Made by a program: the position numbers and the translations under genes
Assembly (NCBI RefSeq): GCF_949987535.1
Contig: NW_026645869.1
Coordinates: 62,001-126,000 of the forward strand
DNA length: 64,000 bases
Reading direction: 5' to 3'
DNA from: Balaenoptera acutorostrata
Lineage: Eukaryota; Chordata; Mammalia; Artiodactyla; Balaenopteridae
Shown here: in pieces, positions 50,739 through 63,046 of the stretch
How the letters are laid out: each line of letters begins with the position of its first letter
Numbering within the stretch: the first letter of the stretch is position 1
The notes under the pieces: model-generated
Databases searched by the model: none
The model's input: only the letters and a program-made list of their open reading frames with translations
What the model was told of the DNA's origin: nothing

Positions 50739-52497
50739 CCCGTGAAACAAAGGCAGTGAAAGAGAGAGAAATTCTTACAAAATTCGTTCAGGGGCTGTGA
50801 TGCAACCTGGATTGACCATATCTAGACCCACAGCTGATTGAGACATAAGGGTGGACACTCTTGGGGCTGAGAGGTTCGGTGAGGTTGGGTGAGCCAACGC
50901 AGACCCTTTCAAGTAATACTGCATGGTACCCATCCCATGGGTCCCATATCTCCAGGTTCAAGGGCATCTTCCTACGTCGAAAACAGGCATGAGAAACCCA
51001 GAAGATGGTACACCGTGTGATCGGGAAAGGTTTCTAAAACGCACCTCATTTCTCATCTCCTTTGCTCGGGTTCGCCATTCCAGCCGATTTACTAGCCATC
51101 TCCCTCCTTGGAGAATCAGCACCTTTAACCTCCTGTTCCGTACAGGTTGCAATTTGTCCTGAGGATGAACGGGAAGAGGGGGAACCAATGAGAGACTAGC
51201 TCTAGGTGTTGGGACAGGCACAGGTCACTCTATTTTCCCATCAGGAAGAAGAATTAAGCACAAGCTCAGCCTGCCCCCCAGAACCAGAAGAGGGCCTGAA
51301 GCAATCCTGCGCTTTTGCGGCCAGCTCCCAAAAAAGCGAGTTGAAAAATGGAGCTCAGGGGCATTGCAATTCACAAACCTGCAGAGTTTTAAATGATACC
51401 TCTCGTCCACAAATATATTAAGGGAAGGCAACGAAGAGGCTTTGAAAGCAAGGCAGAATTGCAGGAAACAGATTTCAGGAGGTAGATTCGAATCGCCTTG
51501 AAAGCACATGAAAAGCGGCAAAACGTGGACAATGATGCCCTTGGCCAAAAAGGGCGTATGCGTTTTTTCCTGAATATATTCAGGAAAAAACGCATACGCC
51601 CTTTTTGGCCAACCAAGCAACCTGGAAAGGCCAATCAGCGCTCCAAAGAAGTCTCGCTTCCCAGCGGGCAAAAGGGCCATGCGGAAAAAAGTGTCCAAAC
51701 CAGAAATGCAGGACCGGCCATGGAGAAATGGGAGCCTTGCTAGGCTGATGGGTGGGATGTAAATTGCCAACAGCCACTCTGGAGAAGTGTACGGTGTGTT
51801 CTGAAACATCTAAAAAACACAGCTTGGAGAGCATAGGGCACTTCCACTCATGGGCGTATAAATTGGGAAAACTAAAAATCAGCAAGACACAGGCACCCCA
51901 AAGTTTAGGGCTGCTCTGTTGACAAGAACCCCCACTTCATTACACCTTAAATATCCTAGGAAAGAGAAAAATGGATAAAGAAGTGGTGGTCCTCATGTAC
52001 AATGGAATATCACTCAGCCATGAAATCCACGTCATAAGGCTAGTAGCAGCACGATGAGTGGATTTAGGTACGACGATTCTAAGTGAAATAAGTCACACAG
52101 AAAAAGACACTTATCATAAGATATCACTTAGAGAGGGAATGTAAAAACCGCTACACTTGAACTGAATTACAAAACAGAACAGAGTCACACGTTCAGAAAA
52201 CACACTATGGCTGCTGAACGGGAAAGGTGAGGTGGGGTGATGCATAAAACAAGGGTTTCAAATTAGCTCCGATACCGTTCCATAAACCCAATATGTAAGA
52301 GACAAGACCTATTCCTTTTTCAGTGAACTGGACTCAACACCCCCTATTCACCGCACAAGAATATATCTGACTAGTAAGAATCTTCAAACCTATGTATTGA
52401 TATCTCTCTGTAAGTGAGTCAAGGGGGTGTAAAGCGGCATAAACACAGCCGTGAAAAGCAGCTAAACCCCATTATAAAAATAAATTACTTTTCAAAA
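50739..52497 (+). repeat. Satellite monomer M30
   Basis: 1,759 bp. Type A. Shares TTGCTAGGCTG with M26. Private: GTCCCATATCTCC near 50941, GGGCATTGCAA near 51359, GAAGTGGTGGTCC near 51980. Reverts to AGTTTAGGG and CTTAAATATCC, states typical of the left half. Perfect palindrome at 51541. Confidence 0.95.
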
Positions 52498-54256
52498 CCC
52501 GTGAAACAAAGGCAGTGAAAGAGAGAGAAATTCTTACAAAATTCGTTCAGGGGCTGTGATGCAACCTGGATTGACCATATCTAGACCCACAGCTGATTGA
52601 GACATAAGGGTGGACACTCTTGGGGCTGAGAGGTTCGGTGAGGTTGGGTGAGCCAACGCAGACCCTTTCAAGTAATACTGCATGGTACCCATCCCATGGG
52701 TCCCAAATCTCCAGGTTCAAGGGCATCTTCCTACGTCGAAAACAGGCATGAGAAACCCAGAAGATGGTACACCGTGTGATCGGGAAAGGTTTCTAAAACG
52801 CACCTCATTTCTCATCTCCTTTGCTCGGGTTCGCCATTCCAGCCGATTTACTAGCCATCTCCCTCCTTGGAGAATCAGCACCTTTAACCTCCTGTTCCGT
52901 ACAGGTTGCAATTTGTCCTGAGGATGAACGGGAAGAGGGGGAACCAATGAGAGACTAGCTCTAGGTGTTGGGACAGGCACAGGTCACTCTATTTTCCCAT
53001 CAGGAAGAAGAATTAAGCACAAGCTCAGCCTGCCCCCCAGAACCAGAAGAGGGCCTGAAGCAATCCTGCGCTTTTGCGGCCAGCTCCCAAAAAAGCGAGT
53101 TGAAAAATGGAGCTCAGGGGCACTGCAATTCACAAACCTGCAGAGTTTTAAATGATACCTCTCGTCCACAAATATATTAAGGGAAGGCAACGAAGAGGCT
53201 TTGAAAGCAAGGCAGAATTGCAGGAAACAGATTTCAGGAGGTAGATTCGAATCGCCTTGAAAGCACATGAAAAGCGGCAAAACGTGGACAATGATGCCCT
53301 TGGCCAAAAAGGGCGTATGCGTTTTTTCCTGAATATATTCAGGAAAAAACGCATACGCCCTTTTTGGCCAACCAAGCAACCTGGAAAGGCCAATCAGCGC
53401 TCCAAAGAAGTCTCGCTTCCCAGCGGGCAAAAGGGCCATGCGGAAAAAAGTGTCCAAACCAGAAATGCAGGACCGGCCATGGAGAAATGGGAGCCTTGCT
53501 ACGCTGATGGGTGGGATGTAAATTGCCAACAGCCACTCTGGAGAAGTGTACGGTGTGTTCTGAAACATCTAAAAAACACAGCTTGGAGAGCATAGGGCAC
53601 TTCCACTCATGGGCGTATAAATTGGGAAAACTAAAAATCAGCAAGACACAGGCACCCCAAAGTTTACGGCTGCTCTGTTGACAAGAACCCCCACTTCATT
53701 ACACCTTAAGTATCCTAGGAAAGCGAAAAATGGATAAAGAAGTTGTGGTCCTCATGTACAGTGGAATATCACTCAGCCATGAAATCCACGTCATAAGGCT
53801 AGTAGCAGCACGATGAGTGGATTTAGGTACGACGATTCTAAGTGAAATAAGTCACACAGAAAAAGACACTTATCATAAGATATCACTTAGAGAGGGAATG
53901 TAAAAACCGCTACACTTGAACTGAATTACAAAACAGAACAGAGTCACACGTTTAGGAAACACACTATGGCTGCTGAACGGGAAAGGTGAGGTGGGGTGAT
54001 GCATAAAACAAGGGTTTCAAATTAGCTCCGATACCGTTCCATAAACCCAATATGTAAGAGACAAGACCTATTCCTTTTTCAGTGAACTGGACTCAACACC
54101 CCCTATTCACCGCACAAGAATATATCTGACTAGTAAGAATCTTCAAACCTATGTATTGATATCTCTCTGTAAGTGAGTCAAGGGGGTGTAAAGCGGCATA
54201 AACACAGCCGTGAAAAGCAGCTAAACCCCATTATAAAAATAAATTACTTTTCAAAA
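52498..54256 (+). repeat. Satellite monomer M31
   Basis: 1,759 bp. Type B by CGTTTAGGAAAC but with GACTAGTAAG. Private: TACAGTGGAAT near 53757. Perfect palindrome at 53300. Confidence 0.95.
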
Positions 54257-56015
54257 CCCGTGAAACAAAGACAGTGAAAGAGAGAGAAATTCTTACAAAA
54301 TTCGTTCAGGGGCTGTGATGCAACCTGGATTGACCATATCTAGACCCACAGCTGATTGAGACATAAGGGTGGACACTCTTGGGGCTGAGAGGTTCGGTGA
54401 GGTTGGGTGAGCCAACGCAGACCCTTTCAAGTAATACTGCATGGTACCCATCCCATGGGTCCCAAATCTCCAGGTTCAAGGGCATCTTCCTACGTCGAAA
54501 ACAGGCATGAGAAACCCAGAAGATGGTACACCGTGTGATCGGGAAAGGTTTCTAAAACGCACCTCATTTCTCATCTCCTTTGCTCGGGTTCGCCATTCCA
54601 GCCGATTTACTAGCCATCTCCCTCCTTGGAGAATCAGCACCTTTAACCTCCTGTTCCGTACAGGTTGCAATTTGTCCTGAGGATGAACGGGAAGAGGGGG
54701 AACCAATGAGAGACTAGCTCTACGTGTTGGGACAGGCACAGGTCACTCTATTTTCCCATCAGGAAGAAGAATTAAGCACAAGCTCAGCCTGCCCCCCAGA
54801 ACCAGAAGAGGGCCTGAAGCAATCCTGCGCTTTTGCGGCCAGCTCCCAAAAAAGCGAGTTGAAAAATGGAGCTCAGGGGCACTGCAATTCACAAACCTGC
54901 AGAGTTTTAAATGATACCTCTCGTCCACAAATATATTAAGGGAAGGCAACGAAGAGGGTTTGAAAGCAAGGCAGAATTGCAGGAAACAGATTTCAGGAGG
55001 TAGATTCGAATCGCCTTGAAAGCACATGAAAAGCGGCAAAACGTGGACAATGATGCCCTTGGCCAAAAAGGGCGTATGCGTTTTTTCCTGAATATATTCA
55101 GGAAAAAACGCATACGCCCTTTTTGGCCAACCAAGCAACCTGGAAAGGCCAATCAGTGCTCCAAAGAAGTCTCGCTTCCCAGCGGGCAAAAGGGCCATGC
55201 GGAAAAAAGTGTCCAAACCAGAAATGCAGGACCGGCCATGGAGAAATGGGAGCCTTGCTACGCTGATGGGTGGGATGTAAATTGCCAACAGCCACTCTGG
55301 AGAAATGTACGGTGTGTTCTGAAACATCTAAAAAACACAGCTTGGAGAGCATAGGGCACTTCCACTCATGGGCGTATAAATTGGGAAAACTAAAAATCAG
55401 CAAGACACAGGCACCCCAAAGTTTAGGGCTGCTCTGTTGACAAGAACCCCCACTTCATTACACCTTAAATATCCTAGGAAAGCGAAAAATGGATAAAGAA
55501 GTTGTGGTCCTCATGTACAATGGAATATCACTCAGCCATGAAATCAACGTCATAAGGCTAGTAGCAGCACGATGAGTGGATTTAGGTACGACGATTCTAA
55601 GTGAAATAAGTCACACAGAAAAAGACACTTATCATAAGATATCACTTAGAGAGGGAATGTAAAAACCGCTACACTTGAACTGAATTACAAAACAGAACAG
55701 AGTCACACGTTCAGAAAACACACTATGGCTGCTGAACGGGAAAGGTGAGGTGGGGTGATGCATAAAACAAGGGTTTCAAATTAGCTCCGATACCGTTCCA
55801 TAAACCCAATATGTAAGAGACAAGACCTATTCCTTTTTCAGTGAACTGGACTCAACACCCCCTATTCACCGCACAAGAATATATCTGACTAGTAAGAATC
55901 TTCAAACCTATGTATTGATATCTCTCTGTAAGTGAGTCAAGGGGGTGTAAAGCGGCATAAACACAGCCGTGAAAAGCAGCTAAACCCCATTATAAAAATA
56001 AATTACTTTTCAAAA
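54257..56015 (+). repeat. Satellite monomer M32
   Basis: 1,759 bp. Type A. Keeps left-half states CAAAGACAGTG, AGTTTAGGG and AAATCAACGTC. Private: CTCTACGTGTTG near 54718, GAAGAGGGTTTG near 54951, ATCAGTGCTCC near 55152, GAGAAATGTACGG near 55301. Perfect palindrome at 55059. Confidence 0.95.
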
Positions 56016-57773
56016 CCCGTGAAACAAAGGCAGTGAAAGAGAGAGAAATTCTTACAAAATTCGTTCAGGGACTGTGATGCAACCTGGATTGACCATATCT
56101 AGACCCACAGCTGATTGAGACATAAGGGTGGACACTCTTGGGGCTGAGAGGTTCGGTGAGGTTGGGTGAACCAATGCAGACCCTTTCAAGTAATACTGCA
56201 TGGTACCCATCCCATGGGTCCCAAATCTCCAGGTTCAAGGGCATCTTCCTACGTCGAAAACAGGCATGAGAAACCCAGAAGATGGTACACCGTGTGATCG
56301 GGAAAGGTTTCTAAAACGCACCTCATTTCTCATCTCCTTTGCTCGGGTTCGCCATTCCAGCCGATTTACTAGCCATCTCCCTCCTTGGAGAATCAGCACC
56401 TTTAACCTCCTGTTCCGTACAGGTTGCAATTTGTCCTGAGGATGAACGGGAAGAGGGGGAACCAATGAGAGACTAGCTCTAGGGGTTGGGACAGGCACAG
56501 GTCACTCTATTTTCCCATCAGGAAGAAGAATTAAGCACAAGCTCAGCCTGCCCCCCAGAACCAGAAGAGGGCCTGAAGCAATCCTGCGCTTTTGCGGCCA
56601 GCTCCCACAAAAGCGAGTTGAAAAATGGAGCTCAGGGGCACTGCAATTCACAAACCTGCAGAGTTTTAAATGATACCTCTCGTCCACAAATATATTAAGG
56701 GAAGGCAACGAAGAGGCTTTGAAAGCAAGGCAGAATTGTAGGAAACAGATTTCAGGAGGTAGATTCGAATCGCCTTGAAAGCACATGAAAAGTGGCAAAA
56801 CGTGGACAATGATGCCCTTGGCCAAAAAGGGCGTATGCGTTTTTTCCTGAATATATTCAGGAAAAAACGCATACGCCCTTTTTGGCCAACCAAGCAACCT
56901 GGAAAGGCCAATCAGCGCTCCAAAGAAGTCTCGCTTCCCAGCGGGCAAAAGGGCCATGCGGAAAAAAGTGTCCAAACCAGAAATGCAGGACCGGCCATGG
57001 AGAAATGGGAGCCTTGCTACGCTGATGGGTGGGATGTAAATTGCCAACAGCCACTCTGGAGAAGTGTACGGTGTGTTCTGAAACATCTAAAAAACACAGC
57101 TTGGAGAGCATAGGGCACTTCCACTCATGGGCGTATAAATTGGGAAAACTAAAAATCAGCAAGACACAGGCACCCCAAAGTTTACGGCTGCTCTGTTGAC
57201 AAGAACCCCCACTTCATTACACCTTAAGTATCCTAGGAAAGCGAAAAATGGATAAAGAAGTTGTGGTCCTCATGTACAATGGAATATCACTCAGCCATGA
57301 AATCCACGTCATAAGGCTAGTAGCAGCACGATGAGTGGATTTAGGTACGACGATTCTAAGTGAAATAAGTCACACAGAAAAAGACACTTATCATAAGATA
57401 TCACTTAGAGAGGGAATGTAAAAACCGCTACACTTGAACTGAATTACAAAACAGAACAGAGTCACACGTTTAGGAAACACACTATGGCTGCTGAACGGAA
57501 AGGTGAGGTGGGGTGATGCATAAAACAAGGGTTTCAAATTAGCTCCGATACCGTTCCATAAACCCAATATGTAAGAGACAAGACCTATTCCTTTTTCAGT
57601 GAACTGGACTCAACACCCCCTATTCACCGCACAAGAATATATCTGACTAGTAAGAATCTTCAAACCTATGTATTGATATCTCTCTGTAAGTGAGTCAAGG
57701 GGGTGTAAAGCGGCATAAACACAGCCGTGAAAAGCAGCTAAACCCCATTATAAAAATAAATTACTTTTCAAAA
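56016..57773 (+). repeat. Satellite monomer M33
   Basis: 1,758 bp. CAGGGACTGTG near 56066, CTAGGGGTTGGG near 56478, CCCACAAAAGCG near 56605, AATTGTAGG near 56733 and AAAGTGGCAAAA near 56789 recur together in M35. First copy with the one-G deletion GAACGGAAAGG near 57491. Perfect palindrome at 56818. Confidence 0.95.
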
Positions 57774-59530
57774 CCCGTGAAACAAAGGCAGTGAAAGAGA
57801 GAGAAATTCTTACAAAATTCGTTCAGGGGCTGTGATGCAACCTGGATTGACCATATCTAGACCCACAGCTGATTGAGACATAAGGGTGGACACTCTTGGG
57901 GCTGAGAGGTTCGGTGAGGTTGGGTGAGCCAACGCAGACCCTTTCAAGTAATACTGCATGGTACCCATCCCATGGGTCCCAAATCTCCAGGTTCAAGAGC
58001 ATCTTCCTACGTCGAAAACAGGCATGAGAAACCCAGAAGATGGTACACCGTGTGATCGGGAAAGGTTTCTAAAACGCACCTCATTTCTCATCTCCTTTGC
58101 TCGGGTTCGCCATTCCAGCCGATTTACTAGCCATCTCCCTCCTTGGAGAATCAGCACCTTTAACCTCCTGTTCCGTACAGGTTGCAATTTGTCCTGAGGA
58201 TGAACGGGAAGAGGGGAACCAATGAGAGACTAGCTCTAGGTGTTGGGACAGGCACAGGTCACTCTATTTTCCCATCAGGAAGAAGAATTAAGCACAAGCT
58301 CAGCCTGCCCCCCAGAACCAGAAGAGGGCCTGAAGCAATCCTGCGCTTTTGCGGCCAGCTCCCAAAAAAGCGAGTTGAAAAATGGAGCTCAGGGGCACTG
58401 CAATTCACAAACCTGCAGAGTTTTAAATGATACCTCTCGTCCACAAATATATTAAGGGAAGGCAACGAAGAGGCTTTGAAAGCAAGGCAGAATTGCAGGA
58501 AACAGATTTCAGGAGGTAGATTCGAATCGCCTTGAAAGCACATGAAAAGCGGCAAAACGTGGACAATGATGCCCTTGGCCAAAAAGGGCGTATGCGTTTT
58601 TTCCTGAATATATTCAGGAAAAAACGCATACGCCCTTTTTGGCCAACCAAGCAACCTGGAAAGGCCAATCAGCGCTCCAAAGAAGTCTCGCTTCCCAGCG
58701 GGCAAAAGGGCCATGCGGAAAAAAGTGTCCAAACCAGAAATGCAGGACCGGCCATGGAGAAATGGGAGCCTTGCTACGCTGATGGGTGGGATGTAAATTG
58801 CCAACAGCCACTCTGGAGAAGTGTACGGTGTGTTCTGAAACATCTAAAAAACACAGCTTGGAGAGCATAGGGCACTTCCACTCATGGGCGTATAAATTGG
58901 GAAAACTAAAAATCAGCAAGACACAGGCACCCCAAAGTTTACGGCTGCTCTGTTGACAAGAACCCCCACTTCATTACACCTTAAGTATCCTAGGAAAGCG
59001 AAAAATGGATAAAGAAGTTGTGGTCCTCATGTACAATGGAATATCACTCAGCCATGAAATCCACGTCATAAGGCTAGTAGCAGCACGATGAGTGGATTTA
59101 GGTACGACGATTCTAAGTGAAATAAGTCACACAGAAAAAGACACTTATCATAAGATATCACTTAGAGAGGGAATGTAAAAACCGCTACACTTGAACTGAA
59201 TTACAAAACAGAACAGAGTCACACGTTTAGGAAACACACTATGGCTGCTGAACGGAAAGGTGAGGTGGGGTGATGCATAAAACAAGGGTTTCAAATTAGC
59301 TCCGATACCGTTCCATAAACCCAATATGTAAGAGACAAGACCTATTCCTTTTTCAGTGAACTGGACTCAACACCCCCTATTCACCGCACAAGAATATATC
59401 TGACTAGTAAGAATCTTCAAACCTATGTATTGATATCTCTCTGTAAGTGAGTCAAGGGGGTGTAAAGCGGCATAAACACAGCCGTGAAAAGCAGCTAAAC
59501 CCCATTATAAAAATAAATTACTTTTCAAAA
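57774..59530 (+). repeat. Satellite monomer M34
   Basis: 1,757 bp. A one-G deletion in AAGAGGGGAACC near 58210. TTCAAGAGCATC near 57991 recurs in M37 (5,273 bp). Carries GAACGGAAAGG. Perfect palindrome at 58575. Confidence 0.95.
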
Positions 59531-61288
59531 CCCGTGAAACAAAGGCAGTGAAAGAGAGAGAAATTCTTACAAAATTCGTTCAGGGACTGTGATGGAACCT
59601 GGATTGACCATATCTAGACCCACAGCTGATTGAGACATAAGGGTGGACACTCTTGGGGCTGAGAGGTTCGGTGAGGTTGGGTGAGCCAATGCAGACCCTT
59701 TCAAGTAATACTGCATGGTACCCATCCCATGGGTCCCAAATCTCCAGGTTCAAGGGCATCTTCCTACGTCGAAAACAGGCATGAGAAACCCAGAAGATGG
59801 TACACCGTGTGATCGGGAAAGGTTTCTAAAACGCACCTCATTTCTCATCTCCTTTGCTCGGGTTCGCCATTCCAGCCGATTTACTAGCCATCTCCCTCCT
59901 TGGAGAATCAGCACCTTTAACCTCCTGTTCCGTACAGGTTGCAATTTGTCCTGAGGATGAACGGGAAGAGGGGGAACCAATGAGAGACTAGCTCTAGGGG
60001 TTGGGACAGGCACAGGTCACTCTATTTTCCCATCAGGAAGAAGAATTAAGCACAAGCTCAGCCTGCCCCCCAGAACCAGAAGAGGGCCTGAAGCAATCCT
60101 GCGCTTTTGCGGCCAGCTCCCACAAAAGCGAGTTGAAAAATGGAGCTCAGGGGCACTGCAATTCACAAACCTGCAGAGTTTTAAATGATACCTCTCGTCC
60201 ACAAATATATTAAGGGAAGGCAACGAAGAGGCTTTGAAAGCAAGGCAGAATTGTAGGAAACAGATTTCAGGAGGTAGATTCGAATCGCCTTGAAAGCACA
60301 TGAAAAGTGGCAAAACGTGGACAATGATGCCCTTGGCCAAAAAGGGCGTATGCGTTTTTTCCTGAATATATTCAGGAAAAAACGCATACGCCCTTTTTGG
60401 CCAACCAAGCAACCTGGAAAGGCCAATCAGCGCTCCAAAGAAGTCTCGCTTCCCAGCGGGCAAAAGGGCCATGCGGAAAAAAGTGTCCAAACCAGAAATG
60501 CAGGACCGGCCATGGAGAAATGGGAGCCTTGCTACGCTGATGGGTGGGATGTAAATTGCCAACAGCCACTCTGGAGAAGTGTACGGTGTGTTCTGAAACA
60601 TCTAAAAAACACAGCTTGGAGAGCATAGGGCACTTCCACTCATGGGCGTATAAATTGGGAAAACTAAAAATCAGCAAGACACAGGCACCCCAAAGTTTAC
60701 GGCTGCTCTGTTGACAAGAACCCCCACTTCATTACACCTTAAGTATCCTAGGAAAGCGAAAAATGGATAAAGAAGTTGTGGTCCTCATGTACAATGGAAT
60801 ATCACTCAGCCATGAAATCCACGTCATAAGGCTAGTAGCAGCACGATGAGTGGATTTAGGTACGACGATTCTAAGTGAAATAAGTCACACAGAAAAAGAC
60901 ACTTATCATAAGATATCACTTAGAGAGGGAATGTAAAAACCGCTACACTTGAACTGAATTACAAAACAGAACAGAGTCACACGTTTAGGAAACACACTAT
61001 GGCTGCTGAACGGAAAGGTGAGGTGGGGTGATGCATAAAACAAGGGTTTCAAATTAGCTCCGATACCGTTCCATAAACCCAATATGTAAGAGACAAGACC
61101 TATTCCTTTTTCAGTGAACTGGACTCAACACCCCCTATTCAACGCACAAGAATATATCTGACTAGTAAGAATCTTCAAACCTATGTATTGATATCTCTCT
61201 GTAAGTGAGTCAAGGGTGTGTAAAGCGGCATAAACACAGCCGTGAAAAGCAGCTAAACCCCATTATAAAAATAAATTACTTTTCAAAA
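59531..61288 (+). repeat. Satellite monomer M35
   Basis: 1,758 bp. Partner of M33 at 3,515 bp. Private: GATGGAACCTGG near 59592, TTCAACGCAC near 61138, AAGGGTGTGTAAAG near 61212. Perfect palindrome at 60333. Confidence 0.95.
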
Positions 61289-63046
61289 CCCGTGAAACAA
61301 AGGCAGTGAAAGAGAGAGAAATTCTTACAAAATTCGTTCAGGGACTGTGATGCAACCTGGATTGACCATATCTAGACCCACAGCTGATTGAGACATAAGG
61401 GTGGACACTCTTGGGGCTGAGAGGTTCGGTGAGGTTGGGTGAGCCAACGCAGACCCTTTCAAGTAATACTGCATGGTACCCATCCCATGGGTCCCAAATC
61501 TCCAGGTTCAAGGGCATCTTCCTACGTCGAAAACAGGCATGAGAAACCCAGAAGATGGTACACCGTGTGATCGGGAAAGGTTTCTAAAACGCACCTCATT
61601 TCTCATCTCCTTTGCTCGGGTTCGCCATTCCAGCCGATTTACTAGCCATCTCCCTCCTTGGAGAATCAGCACCTTTAACCTCCTGTTCCGTACAGGTTGC
61701 AATTTGTCCTGAGGATGAACGGGAAGAGGGGGAACCAATGAGAGACTAGCTCTAGGGGTTGGGACAGGCACAGGTCACTCTATTTTCCCATCAGGAAGAA
61801 GAATTAAGCACAAGCTCAGCCTGCCCCCCAGAACCAGAAGAGGGCCTGAAGCAATCCTGCGCTTTGGTGGCCAGCTCCCAAAAAAGCGAGTTGAAAAATG
61901 GAGCTCAGGGGCACTGCAATTCGCAAACCTGCAGAGTTTTAAATGATACCTCTCGTCCACAAATATATTAAGGGAAGGCAACGAAGAGGCTTTGAAAGCA
62001 AGGCAGAATTGCAGGAAACAGATTTCAGGAGGTAGATTCGAATCGCCTTGAAAGCACATGAAAAGCGGCAAAACGTGGACAATGATGCCCTTGGCCACAA
62101 AGGGCGTATGCGTTTTTTTCTGAATATATTCAGGAAAAAACGCATACGCCCTTTTTGGCCAACCAAGCAACCTGGAAAGGCCAATCAGCGCTCCAAAGAA
62201 GTCTCGCTTCCCAGCGGGCAAAAGGGCCATGCGGAAAAAAGTGTCCAAACCAGAAATGCAGGACCGGCCATGGAGAAATGGGAGCCTTGCTACGCTGATG
62301 GGTGGGATGTAAATTGCCAACAGCCACTCTGGAGAAGTGTACGGTGTGTTCTGAAACATCTAAAAAACACAGCTTGGAGAGCATAGGGCACTTCCACTCA
62401 TGGGCGTATAAATTGGGAAAACTAAAAATCAGCAAGACACAGGCACCCCAAAGTTTACGGCTGCTCTGTTGACAAGAACCCCCACTTCATTACACCTTAA
62501 GTATCCTAGGAAAGCGAAAAATGGATAAAGAAGTTGTGGTCCTCATGTACAATGGAATATCACTCAGCCATGAAATCCACGTCATAAGGCTAGTAGCAGC
62601 ACGATGAGTGGATTTAGGTACGACGATTCTAAGTGAAATAAGTCACACAGAAAAAGACACTTATCATAAGATATCACTTAGAGAGGGAATGTAAAAACCG
62701 CTACACTTGAACTGAATTACAAAACAGAACAGAGTCACACGTTTAGGAAACACACTATGGCTGCTGAACGGAAAGGTGAGGTGGGGTGATGCATAAAACA
62801 AGGGTTTCAAATTAGCTCCGATACCGTTCCATAAACCCAATATGTAAGAGACAACACCTATTCCTTTTTCAGTGAACTGGACTCAACACCCCCTATTCAC
62901 CGCACAAGAATATATCTGACTAGTAAGAATCTTCAAACCTATGTATTGATATCTCTCTGTAAGTGAGTCAAGGGGGTGTAAAGCGGCATAAACACAGCCG
63001 TGAAAAGCAGCTAAACCCCATTATAAAAATAAATTACTTTTCAAAA
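61289..63046 (+). repeat. Satellite monomer M36
   Basis: 1,758 bp. Private: GCTTTGGTGGCC near 61861, TTCGCAAACC near 61920, GACAACACCTA near 62851, and a doubly mismatched palindrome at 62091. Carries GAACGGAAAGG and CTAGGGGTTGGG. Confidence 0.95.
62091..62162. repeat. Palindrome variant with two left-arm mismatches (M36)
   Basis: The left arm reads GGCCACAAAGGGCG and GCGTTTTTTTCTGAA, two private substitutions relative to the perfect form. The right arm is intact. It is the only damaged palindrome in the last 25 kb. Confidence 0.95.

Larger units (their letters stand above)
40185..57773 (+). repeat. Higher-order repeat, two monomers, period ~3,518 bp
   Basis: M24, M26, M28, M30 and M32 carry TTCAGAAAAC in their 3' part. 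M25, M27 and M29 carry GACTAGGAAG, and M27, M29, M31 and M33 carry TTTAGGAAAC at that same site. Monomer length is fixed at 1,759 bp from M23's end to M32. The alternation stops after M33, where M34 again has TTTAGGAAAC. Confidence 0.85.
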
